The notes under the pieces were generated by a model. That model made no database searches. It saw only the letters and a list, made by a program, of their open reading frames with translations, and was not told the DNA's origin. A DNA stretch of 64,000 bases, from contig DATBYW010000113.1 in the NCBI GenBank assembly GCA_036513515.1, forward strand, positions 25,462 through 89,461, in the 5' to 3' direction. Position 1 is the stretch's first letter. The number at the start of each line of letters is the position of its first letter. Position numbers and translations under genes: made by a program. The stretch comes from Nephthysia sp036513515. Its GTDB lineage: Bacteria; Chloroflexota; Dormibacteria; Dormibacterales; Dormibacteraceae. This document shows, piece by piece, positions 6,188 through 14,000 of the stretch.

Positions 6188-7042
6188 ATGGAAGTACCGG
6201 AAGTTCGGCGTGCGGTGGCTGCGGCCACCTCGATCGCCTCAGCGCTTGCCCTCAGAGTCGACGACGCCCGGGTTCTCCACAACTCGAACAAGCTCGCTCT
6301 GCGCCTACTGCCTTGCAATGTCTGTGCCCGAGTGGCGCATGTAGGGCATCACGTCGCCCCATTCGAAATCGAGCTCGCTCAAAGGCTCACCGACAACGAG
6401 AGTCCTGTGGCGGCCCTGGAGCCTCGAGTGGAGCCACGCGTCTACAAGCGTGACGGCTTCGTCGTCACGCTGTGGACCTACTACGAACCTCTGACACATG
6501 GAGAGGTCTCACCGGCCGACTACGCGAATGCGCTCGCGCGGCTGCATGCCGGCATGCTCATGCTCGATATCGCCGCCCCGCATTTCACAGATCGAGTTGA
6601 GGAGGCTCAGCAACTCGTAGGGAGACCCGACCTCACACCAGCACTCGCCGACCCCGACAGGGAGCTTCTGAGCAACACATTGCGACGGACGAGGCGAGCG
6701 ATCGGTGACCGCGGTGCGCCCGAACAGCTGCTGCACGGTGAGCCGCACCCAGGCAACGTGCTCATCACGAAGGGCGGACTGCTGTTCATAGACCTCGAGA
6801 CGTGCTGCCGTGGGCCAGTCGAATTCGATCTTGCCCACGTGCCCGAAGCCGTCAGCGAGCGCTATCGGGATAGTGATCAAGACCTGCTTCGCGACTGTCG
6901 CCTCCTCGTTCTCGCCATGGTCGCGGCTTGGCGCTGGGATCGAGATGACCAATACCCGCGCGGGCTAGAAATGGGTCGAGCACTCCTCTGCGCCATACGC
7001 GAGGGCCCGCCGTGGCTGCCGATCGACGACCTGATGCTTTGA
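6188..7042 (+). CDS. aminoglycoside-phosphotransferase-family (APH) kinase-like protein
   Basis: The 284-residue protein belongs to the APH/choline kinase fold. The Brenner-type catalytic motif is HGEPHPGNVL at residues 183-192, and the metal-binding motif is IDLE (201-204), where family members usually have IDxE or IDWE. The usual catalytic Asp of HGD is Glu185 here, so activity is not assured. The N-lobe phosphate loop is poorly conserved. The family phosphorylates aminoglycosides, macrolides or small metabolites; the substrate cannot be told from sequence. ATG 6188 has AGGG 4 nt upstream. It is the only intact gene in the 1.4-kb islet between the lexA-derived repeats and was probably acquired. 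Confidence 0.75.
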   Translation: MEVPEVRRAVAAATSIASALALRVDDARVLHNSNKLALRLLPCNVCARVAHVGHHVAPFEIELAQRLTDNESPVAALEPRVEPRVYKRDGFVVTLWTYYEPLTHGEVSPADYANALARLHAGMLMLDIAAPHFTDRVEEAQQLVGRPDLTPALADPDRELLSNTLRRTRRAIGDRGAPEQLLHGEPHPGNVLITKGGLLFIDLETCCRGPVEFDLAHVPEAVSERYRDSDQDLLRDCRLLVLAMVAAWRWDRDDQYPRGLEMGRALLCAIREGPPWLPIDDLML

Positions 7043-7053
7043 TCCTCCTCAAC

Positions 7054-7074
7054 CCCCACCTTCTAGAGGTGGGG
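7054..7074 (+). terminator. palindrome at the right repeat junction
   Basis: CCCCACCT and AGGTGGGG form a perfect 8-bp stem around TCTAG. The left arm begins in islet DNA; the right arm contains the two bases by which this repeat copy differs from the left one. It lies 12 bp after the phosphotransferase stop and may end that transcript; no T tract follows. Confidence 0.4.
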
Positions 7075-7112
7075 CCGCTGGGGTTGCGGTCCCCAGGGCG
7101 CTCCGGTGGGAT
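7057..7112 (+). repeat. 56-bp direct repeat, right copy
   Basis: This is the second copy of 5688-5743, with two differences at 7069 and 7072. Removing 1369 bp between equivalent points would join lexA to the dapD 3' end with a gap of about 95 bp, the likely state before insertion. Confidence 0.9.
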
Positions 7113-7150
7113 CGCGACGCGCTCCCGGGCGCGGTATCCCTGCGAGATCG

Positions 7151-7951
7151 TCAGGTCGGGATGCCGTGCGTCCGAAGGGCGTCGTTGAGGCTGACCTTGG
7201 CGTCGGTGCTGGCACTTCGCCAGCCGATGATCAGCCCGGTCGCGACCTGAAACTCGCCCGCCGGATACTGCTTGGCGCGGGTGCCAGGTACCACGATGGC
7301 GTTGCTCGGCACCTCGCCGCGATGCTCGACCGGGTGCCGCCCGGTGACGTCGAGAAGCGGCGTGGACCCCGTGAGCACGACATTGGCGCCCAGCACCGCC
7401 CTCTCCCGCACCAGCACGCCTTCCGTGACGATGCAGCGCGAGCCGATGAAGCAGTCGTCCTCGACCACCACCGGCCGAGCCTGAAGGGGCTCCAGCACGC
7501 CGCCGATCCCGACGCCACCGGCGAGGTGCACCCGGGCACCGATCTGGGCGCAGGATCCCACCGTGGCCCAGGTGTCGACCATGGTGCCCGGTCCAACCCA
7601 GGCCCCGATGTTGACGTAGCTCGGCATCATCACGACGCCCTCGGAGAGGAAGCTGCCGTACCTGGCGACGGCGGGCGGCACGACGCGAACGCTTCTCAGC
7701 GCGTGGTCGTGCTTGAGCGGGATGCGGTCGCGATACTCGAAGGGTCCGATCTCGATCGTCTCCAGCTCCTTGAGGCGGAAGTAGAGAAGGATTGCCTGCT
7801 TGACCCAGCTGTTGACCACCCACTCCCCGCCGACCTTCTCGGCGCTTCTCAGCCGGCCCGAGTCGAGGCAGCTCAGCGTCTCCTCTACCGCTTCGGCGTC
7901 CATTTCCCCGGACTCGTAAGCCGACTCGATTCGGGCGGCAAGGTCTCTCAC
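7151..7951 (-). CDS. dapD: tetrahydrodipicolinate N-succinyltransferase
   Basis: The 266-residue enzyme transfers succinyl from succinyl-CoA to tetrahydrodipicolinate in the succinylase branch of diaminopimelate/lysine synthesis. The middle and end consist of hexapeptide repeats of the left-handed beta-helix type (MMPSYVNIGAWVGPGTMVD, GSCAQIGARVHLAGGVGIGG), with the DapD sequence VVEDDCFIGSRCIVTEG. Length is close to the E. coli enzyme (274). I chose GTG 7951, which overlaps the dapC stop as GTGA; an upstream in-frame start would add residues unlike DapD. It is the last gene of the hflX-dapE-dapC-dapD run. Confidence 0.95.
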   Translation of the reverse strand: MRDLAARIESAYESGEMDAEAVEETLSCLDSGRLRSAEKVGGEWVVNSWVKQAILLYFRLKELETIEIGPFEYRDRIPLKHDHALRSVRVVPPAVARYGSFLSEGVVMMPSYVNIGAWVGPGTMVDTWATVGSCAQIGARVHLAGGVGIGGVLEPLQARPVVVEDDCFIGSRCIVTEGVLVRERAVLGANVVLTGSTPLLDVTGRHPVEHRGEVPSNAIVVPGTRAKQYPAGEFQVATGLIIGWRSASTDAKVSLNDALRTHGIPT

Positions 7952-9096
7952 AGGACGTCCTCCAGGATCTCGACGGCGCGCTGGCACTCCTCAAGAGTGG
8001 GCACGAGGGCGACCCGGAAGTAGCCCTCCCCCGACGCGCCGAAGAACGAGCCGGGCGCCACCACGACGCCTCTCTCGAGCAGCCTGGTCGCGAAGCCCTG
8101 CGAGTCCTCGCCCCCTGGGACCTCGCACCAGAGGTAGAAGGTGGCCTCCGACCCGGCGATCCGAACGCCCTTGTGCGAAAAGAACTCCAGGAAGAGCTCG
8201 CGCTTGGCGGCGTAGAGGGCTCGCATGCGCTCGACGTGATCCTCGCGCCCCAGCGCGACGATCGTCGCCCGCTGAATGAACTCCGGGATCGCCACGCCGG
8301 CGAGCGGCCTCCAGAGCCGGTAGCCCCTGAGCAACTCGGGCGGTCCCAACACAAAGCCGGTGCGGTAGCCCGTCATGGACGAGCGCTTGGACTGGGTGTT
8401 GAAGATCGCCATGCGAGAGCGGTCTGCTGTCTCCAGCGCGGAGGCCGGGCGGGATCCGAAGTAGATCTCGCTATAAGCCTCGTCCGAGGCGACCAGGAAT
8501 CCGTGCTGTTCGGCGCGCTCCGCGAGGTGCGCGTAGAAGGCGCCGCCGGCGACGGCCGCGGTCGGGTTGTTGGGGTAGTTCACCCAGAGGATCGCGACCC
8601 TGTCCCAGTCGTCCGGAGACAGCTCCTCGAGATCCGGCAGGAATCCGTTTGACTCGCGCAGCGGCAGGCGCACGACCTCCGCGCCGGCGAGCTGCGCGGC
8701 GCGCTCGGGAATCGGATAGCCCGGCTCGGTCACCACCACCTTGCGCCGCCGGCTGCGAGGATCCACGGCGATGAAGGGGAGGCTGAAGACCGCCTCCTTG
8801 CTACCCAGGGTTGGCATCACCTCGGTAGCCGCGTCCACCTCCACCCCATAGCGGCGGTGACACCAGGCGGCGATCGCCTCCTTCAGCTCCGGAAGGCCCT
8901 CGGCCTTGGGGTAGCGCGACCTCTCTTCGACAGCCGCCGCCAGCGCTTCCCGGATGGCCGGGTCGGTAGCCTCGTGGGGGTCGCCGACGCTGAAGTCGAT
9001 GAGGGTCACCCCCGCCTGCTGGGCGCGCTTGCGCGCTTCGTCCAGGCGCAGGAAGGGGTATGGCGGCATCTCCGTCAGCACAGGGTTCAGCTGCAC
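7948..9096 (-). CDS. dapC: succinyldiaminopimelate aminotransferase (class I/II, PLP)
   Basis: The 382-residue fold-type I aminotransferase should convert N-succinyl-2-amino-6-ketopimelate to N-succinyl-diaminopimelate using glutamate. The PLP lysine lies in QSKRSSMTGYRTGF; the cofactor-binding motifs NYPNNPT and SDEAYSEIYF are present. Position between dapE and dapD supports DapC over other aminotransferases. GTG 9096 is preferred because NPVLTEMPPYPFLRLDEA is the conserved N-terminus of this group; it starts 9 bp inside the dapE 3' end. ATG 9069 is an alternative but would remove that motif. Confidence 0.9.
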   Translation of the reverse strand: MQLNPVLTEMPPYPFLRLDEARKRAQQAGVTLIDFSVGDPHEATDPAIREALAAAVEERSRYPKAEGLPELKEAIAAWCHRRYGVEVDAATEVMPTLGSKEAVFSLPFIAVDPRSRRRKVVVTEPGYPIPERAAQLAGAEVVRLPLRESNGFLPDLEELSPDDWDRVAILWVNYPNNPTAAVAGGAFYAHLAERAEQHGFLVASDEAYSEIYFGSRPASALETADRSRMAIFNTQSKRSSMTGYRTGFVLGPPELLRGYRLWRPLAGVAIPEFIQRATIVALGREDHVERMRALYAAKRELFLEFFSHKGVRIAGSEATFYLWCEVPGGEDSQGFATRLLERGVVVAPGSFFGASGEGYFRVALVPTLEECQRAVEILEDVL

Positions 9097-10133
9097 AGGA
9101 AGCGTCTCAGAACGTCCAGCGACGACATCATCGCCGCCGTCGATATCCGCTCGTCGCGCTTGTGGGCCAGCTCCGGCTGCCCGGGCCCGAAGTTCACGGC
9201 CTCCAGGCCTTGGGCTGCGAACTGGGCCACCGGCGTCCATGCCTGCTTGGGCTCCATCTCCAAGTCCCCAATTCGCCGCAGGCGCTCGAGCAGCGGGTTG
9301 CCCGAGGGGACCGGGGCGGCCGGAGCGTTGCCCAGCACGGTGAGGTTGCCCCTCTCACCCACCAGCTCCCGCAGCCGTGCCTCCGCCTGCGAGGGGGATC
9401 GCGACCCGGCGTAGCGGTAGTTGAGGCCGCAGGTCACCCGGTCCGGGATCACGTTGTTGGCCACCCCGCCCTCGATCTCGGTGACGCTGAGCACCTCGCG
9501 AAAGGTCAACCCTTCGAGCACCACCTCCTCGGGCTCCAGGTCCACCAGCGGGCGGAGGCCCCTGACCGCCTCATGGATGGCGTTGCGTCCGAGCCAGGGA
9601 CGGGCGGAATGGGCCGCCAGGCCCTCGAAGAGCAGCTCTGCCTTGATATTTCCCAGGCAGCCTGCCTGGAGATGGTTCCCCGTGGGTTCCATCACGACCG
9701 CCAGCTTTGCCTCCAGCAGCGCCGGGCAGACCGGGAAAAGGCCATCGAGCACGTTCTCCGCCAGGGGCAGCTCCTCGCCGCCGAAGATAACGAACAGCGG
9801 GTTCAGGGCCAGCGGCAGCTTCCCGAGCTCGGCCGCCAGCGCCAGCATGACGGCCAGGCCGCCCTTCATGTCCGACGCGCCAAGCCCGTGTACGTAGCCG
9901 TCCAGGCGCCGGCCGGGCAGGTTTCCCTGCTCGGGAACGGTGTCCGAGTGGCCGGCGAGCAGGACGTCGGCGGCTCCGGGACGCCCGAACACGAGCGCGT
10001 CCGGCTGGCTGTGCAGCACCTCGAGATGCGGCATGGCCGCCACCCGCCCGCCGATCCACTGCGTTATGGCCTGCTCCTTGCCGCTCACCGAAGGGATGTC
10101 GACAAGGGCCAGCGCCAGCTCGTCGACCGTCAA
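9087..10133 (-). CDS. dapE: succinyl-diaminopimelate desuccinylase (M20 metallopeptidase family)
   Basis: The 348-residue dizinc hydrolase removes succinate from N-succinyl-LL-diaminopimelate. The M20 metal and catalytic motifs are in order: LLAGHSDTVP, GLGASDMKGG, GGEELP, VMEPTG, and near the C-terminus PELAHKRDE. The HSAR loop of the dimerisation domain (FEGLAAHSARPWLGRNA) is also present. It starts at TTG 10133, overlapping the hflX stop as TTGA. With dapC and dapD it completes the succinylase steps; asd, dapA and dapB lie at 29762-32478. Confidence 0.93.
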   Translation of the reverse strand: MTVDELALALVDIPSVSGKEQAITQWIGGRVAAMPHLEVLHSQPDALVFGRPGAADVLLAGHSDTVPEQGNLPGRRLDGYVHGLGASDMKGGLAVMLALAAELGKLPLALNPLFVIFGGEELPLAENVLDGLFPVCPALLEAKLAVVMEPTGNHLQAGCLGNIKAELLFEGLAAHSARPWLGRNAIHEAVRGLRPLVDLEPEEVVLEGLTFREVLSVTEIEGGVANNVIPDRVTCGLNYRYAGSRSPSQAEARLRELVGERGNLTVLGNAPAAPVPSGNPLLERLRRIGDLEMEPKQAWTPVAQFAAQGLEAVNFGPGQPELAHKRDERISTAAMMSSLDVLRRFLCS

Positions 10134-11404
10134 GAGACCAGGTATTCCTCGAAGCGGTGGACCGCCTCACGGGGGGCCCGCCCGCGCGCCAGGGTGCCGC
10201 GATCGGTGTACTCGGTGCGCTCGAGTCCGCCAACCTGGCGCAGCTCGTTCAACACGCCTTCGCGACCGTACGGCACGAGCAGCTCCAGCACCACCATCTC
10301 GCCCCCGGTGGCGGCGTCGACGGCCTCCTTGAGCTGTTCCAGGCCGGACCTCTGCAGTGCGGAGATCGGCACCACCGCCGGATACCGCTGAGCGAAGGAG
10401 GCGATGGCCCGGCGCAGTCCGGACGGCCCCAGGAGGTCCACCTTGTTGAGTGCCACCACTGTCGGCTTCCGGCCGGCATCCAGCTCTTCCAGCACCTGGT
10501 CCACCGTCGCCGCCTGCTCCAGCGCCGCCGGGGTGGACGCGTCGACCACGTGCAGGACGACGTCGGCGTACGTCACCTCCTCCAGGGTCGCGCGGAAGGC
10601 GGCCACCAGGTCGGTCGGCAGCTTCTGGATGAAGCCGACGGTGTCGGTGACCAGGACCTCACGCCCGGAGGGCAGCCTGAGCCGGCGGACGGTGGGATCG
10701 AGCGTCGCGAAAAGCTTGTCCTGTGCGTCAACGCCGGCTCCGGTGAGGGCGTTCATCAGCGTGGACTTGCCCGCGTTCGTGTAGCCCACGATGGCGACAG
10801 TGATCAGCTCGGAACGGCGGCGGACCGAGCGCAGCTGCTCCCGCTGGGAGCGCACCTGCTCGAGCTCCTCCTCCACGGCCCGAAGCCGGCGCCGGATGCG
10901 CCGCCGCTCCACCTCGATCTGCTGCTCGCCGGGGCCGCCGCGGGTGCCGATGCCGCCCACCTGCCGGTGGTAGTCGTAGGCGCCGATCAGGCGCGGCAGC
11001 AGGTGATGGAGCTGAGCCGACTCCACCTGGAGACGACCCTCGCGGGTTCGCGCGTGCTGGGCGAAGATGTCCAGGATCAGCTCGGTTCGATCCACGACGC
11101 GGATCTGCAGCTCCTTTTCCAGGTTCCGCTGCTGGCGAGGGCTCAGGTCCTCGTTGCAGATCACCAGGTCGTACTGAAGGTCGGCGCGCCGTTCTCGCAT
11201 CTCGGCCACCTTGCCCCGACCGACGAAGAGGGCCGGGTCGACCTGCTCACGTCGCTGGACATCGCTCTCGACCACCTCACCGCCTGCGGTCCTGGTGAGC
11301 TCCTCGAGCTCGCGCATCTGGTCGGACACCGTCTCGCGGCTGGTTCCGGGCAGCAGCACACCGATCAGGTAGGCGCGTTCGCGCCGGGGCTCGGTGGTGA
11401 TCAA
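10130..11404 (-). CDS. hflX: ribosome-associated GTPase HflX
   Basis: The 424-residue protein has the HflX N-terminal domain (LLPGTSRETVSDQMRELEEL, VGRGKVAE, VICNEDLSPRQQRNLE), the signature GAYDYHRQVGGIGTRGGPG, a basic coiled-coil helix, and a G domain: GYTNAGKSTLMNAL (G1), LDPTVRR (G2), DTVGFIQ (G3) and NKVD (G4). HflX splits stalled or stress-inactivated ribosomes. The C-terminal domain is reduced to about 70 residues. The start TTG 11404 overlaps the miaA stop (TTGA). The miaA-hflX order is widely conserved. Confidence 0.95.
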   Translation of the reverse strand: MITTEPRRERAYLIGVLLPGTSRETVSDQMRELEELTRTAGGEVVESDVQRREQVDPALFVGRGKVAEMRERRADLQYDLVICNEDLSPRQQRNLEKELQIRVVDRTELILDIFAQHARTREGRLQVESAQLHHLLPRLIGAYDYHRQVGGIGTRGGPGEQQIEVERRRIRRRLRAVEEELEQVRSQREQLRSVRRRSELITVAIVGYTNAGKSTLMNALTGAGVDAQDKLFATLDPTVRRLRLPSGREVLVTDTVGFIQKLPTDLVAAFRATLEEVTYADVVLHVVDASTPAALEQAATVDQVLEELDAGRKPTVVALNKVDLLGPSGLRRAIASFAQRYPAVVPISALQRSGLEQLKEAVDAATGGEMVVLELLVPYGREGVLNELRQVGGLERTEYTDRGTLARGRAPREAVHRFEEYLVS

Positions 11405-12306
11405 TTCAGACGCTCTCGCAGGAACCCCAGGATACTGGGGACGGCGTCATCCTCTGTGTCGAACCAGGTGATGCGGGGATCACGGCGCAGCCAGCGAAGC
11501 TGCCGGCGGGCATAGCGCCGGTTGGACCGAGCCATGACCTCGGGCAGCTGCTCCAGCGTGAGCTCGCCTCGCAGGAAGGCGGCCGCCTCCGCGTAGCCGA
11601 TCCCGGTCAGCACCGGAGCGTCGGCGGGGACACCACCGGCCAGGGCGGCTCTGGTCTCCGCCACCACGCCTCGCTCCACCTGCTGCCGCGAGCGCGCAGC
11701 CAGCCGCGTGTCGATGGTGGCGAGTTCGGCGGTGAGCCCGATCCGGAGCGGCGTCCAGGGCGGTGGGACGCGGCGCCGAAGTCGCGAAAGAGGTGGCCCC
11801 GCCACCTCGAGGACCTCGATGGCGCGGACCAGCCGGGCGCGATTGCGCTCATCCAGGGTGGCCTGGCTGTCGAGCTCGTGCAGCCGCCCGACCAGACTCT
11901 GGAGAGGCAGGGCTTCCAGCTCGGCCCGTCGGTCCGGCCGGGGCGGCACCTCGGTCAAAGTGAAACCGTCCATCAGCGCGTCCGCCCAGAGCATGCTGCC
12001 GCCTTCGACTATCGGCAGCCGCCCCCGCTCGCTGATGCCTGCGATAGCTTCGCGGGCCGCCCTCACAAAGTGGAAGGCGTTGAAGGTTGTGGAGGGGTCG
12101 GCGATGCCGACCAGGTGGTAGGGAACGGCGGCCATCTCCTGGGGAGACGGCTTGTTGGTCGCTATGTCCAGCCGGTCGTAGACCTGGCGGGAATCGCAGA
12201 CCACGATCTCTCCGCCCAGCGCCCGCGCCACCTCGAAAGCGGCGCGGCTCTTGCCCACACCGGTGGGGCCCAGGAACACGGGCACCTTCAGCTCGCCGGC
12301 CGGCAT
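11401..12306 (-). CDS. miaA: tRNA dimethylallyltransferase
   Basis: The 301-residue enzyme adds dimethylallyl from DMAPP to N6 of A37 in tRNAs reading UNN codons, the substrate for MiaB (16478-17752). The P-loop is GPTGVGKS, followed by CDSRQVYDRLDIATNKP (DSRQVY motif), HLVGIADP and VEGGSMLWADAL (family VGGTGLY region). The tRNA-binding GIGYAEA and YARRQLRWLRRD motifs are near the end. ATG 12306 lies 16 bp downstream of mutL. Confidence 0.95.
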   Translation of the reverse strand: MPAGELKVPVFLGPTGVGKSRAAFEVARALGGEIVVCDSRQVYDRLDIATNKPSPQEMAAVPYHLVGIADPSTTFNAFHFVRAAREAIAGISERGRLPIVEGGSMLWADALMDGFTLTEVPPRPDRRAELEALPLQSLVGRLHELDSQATLDERNRARLVRAIEVLEVAGPPLSRLRRRVPPPWTPLRIGLTAELATIDTRLAARSRQQVERGVVAETRAALAGGVPADAPVLTGIGYAEAAAFLRGELTLEQLPEVMARSNRRYARRQLRWLRRDPRITWFDTEDDAVPSILGFLRERLN

Positions 12307-12322
12307 TGATGGCTTCGATCTC

Positions 12323-13966
12323 TCAGTAGTTGCGGCGAAAGTGGCGCCGCAGCTCCTGCCGGTCCAGCACCAGGCGGGTTGGACGGCCGTGGGGACAGGT
12401 TATGGAGTTCTCTGCCGCCTCGAGCTCCGTGAGCAGCCGGCGCTGCTCGGAGATGTCCAGGGGATCTCCGAAACGGACCGCCGAGTGGCAGGCGAGGGAC
12501 GCCGCGGCGGCCTCCTCCCAGCCTGTGCTCCGGCTCTCGGCAAGGGTCGCCAGCAGATCGCCGAGCGCCTCGATGGTGCGCCCGGCGGGCATCTCGACCG
12601 GGGCCGCCAGCACGCGGAGGCAGCGTGGCCCGAACTCCTCGAGCTGAAAGCCGAGCGTCCTGAGGTCATCCGCATGGTCTGCGGCGGCAGCCACCAGTGC
12701 AGGCTCGAGCTCGACGGTCTCGGGCAGCAGCATCGGCTGGCTGGCAGCCGCCGCCCCGCGGAGCCGGGCCAGGTAACGGTTGTAGAGAACCCTCTCGTGG
12801 GCGGCGTGCTGATCGACGAGGACAACGCCGTCCGGTCCCTCCGCCACGAGGTATCCAGCCAGCACCTGACCCAGGGGGCGGAGAGGGGCCTCGGCCGGTC
12901 GCGGCGTGGTTGCCGGGGTCTCTACGACGGCGGCCGGGACCTCGTGAAGCACCGGCGAGCGGAAGTCCCGCAGCGGCGACTCCGCCGGCAGGGGCCGGAG
13001 CTGGTAGGGATGACTCCCGGCCAGGGCCGCCCGCACCGCGCGCTGCACCGCTCCGAAGACGGCGCCTTCGGCGCGGAAGCGGACCTCTCGCTTGGCCGGA
13101 TGCACGTTGACGTCAAGCTCGCCGGCCGGCACCTCGATGTCGAGGACCACCACCGGGTAGCGGCCCCGCTCCAGCGCTCCCAGGTAGCACTCCTCCACCG
13201 CGAATCCCAGAGCTCGGGAGGCGATCGGCCGGCCGTTCACGCCCAGGAGGATGCCGTCCCGGCTGCCGCGGGAAAGCCTCGGCTGGGAGGCGAGTCCCTT
13301 CACGCCCTCATCCCCGACCTCGAGCATCTCGGAGGCCACCGAGGCGCCCAGAACCGCCGCCGCGGCAGCCCGTGAGCCCCCGTGTCCGGTGGTCTTGAGA
13401 GCGCTGCGGCCCTCGATCACGGCTTCGAAACGAACCTCCGGATACAGAAGGGCGTAGCTCTGCACCACCTTGAGGCAGGCGGCCGTCTCCGTCGCGGCGG
13501 TCTTCAGAAACTTGAGGCGCGCTGGCGTGTTCAAGAAAAGGTCCCGAACCTCGATCGCCGTGCCCGGCACCGGCATCGCGACACCTTCCTCCACGACCTC
13601 TCCGGCCCTGAGCCGCAACCGTGCCCCTCCGCTGCGGCACTCCAGATCGGAGACCGCCGCCACGCTGGCCAGCGCTTCTCCCCGGAAGCCGAGGCTGCCG
13701 ACGGCCGAGAGATCCTCGACGGTGGCGAGCTTGCTGGTGGCGTGGCGCTGGAAGGCGAGCTGCAACTCGGCGGCCGGGATGCCAGTGCCGTCGTCCGAGA
13801 CCCTGATCAGCGTTCGACCAGCTCCCCTCACCTCCACCGTGACCCGGCCGGCGCCGGCGTCGATCGAATTCTCGAGCAGCTCCTTGACGACGGAGGCGGG
13901 TCGCTCCACGACCTCGCCCGCAGCGATCGCGTCCGCCACCTGGGGCGGCAGGAGGCGGATGGTCAC
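12323..13966 (-). CDS. mutL: DNA mismatch repair protein MutL
   Basis: The 547-residue protein has an N-terminal GHKL ATPase (IAAGEVVERPASVVKELLEN, DDGTGI, GFRGEALAS) and a C-terminal dimerisation/endonuclease domain. Motifs of MutL endonucleases are visible: DQHAAHER, ACHSAVR and CPHGRPT. In the first, canonical DQHA-x2-E-x4-E has Asn in place of the last Glu. Endonuclease-type MutL is expected where MutH is absent. It starts at GTG 13966, 34 bp after mutS, and would act with MutS after mismatch recognition. Confidence 0.95.
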   Translation of the reverse strand: MTIRLLPPQVADAIAAGEVVERPASVVKELLENSIDAGAGRVTVEVRGAGRTLIRVSDDGTGIPAAELQLAFQRHATSKLATVEDLSAVGSLGFRGEALASVAAVSDLECRSGGARLRLRAGEVVEEGVAMPVPGTAIEVRDLFLNTPARLKFLKTAATETAACLKVVQSYALLYPEVRFEAVIEGRSALKTTGHGGSRAAAAAVLGASVASEMLEVGDEGVKGLASQPRLSRGSRDGILLGVNGRPIASRALGFAVEECYLGALERGRYPVVVLDIEVPAGELDVNVHPAKREVRFRAEGAVFGAVQRAVRAALAGSHPYQLRPLPAESPLRDFRSPVLHEVPAAVVETPATTPRPAEAPLRPLGQVLAGYLVAEGPDGVVLVDQHAAHERVLYNRYLARLRGAAAASQPMLLPETVELEPALVAAAADHADDLRTLGFQLEEFGPRCLRVLAAPVEMPAGRTIEALGDLLATLAESRSTGWEEAAAASLACHSAVRFGDPLDISEQRRLLTELEAAENSITCPHGRPTRLVLDRQELRRHFRRNY

Positions 13967-14000
13967 GCGAAGGCCGCCCGCAGCGGGCCGGCGCAGTACC

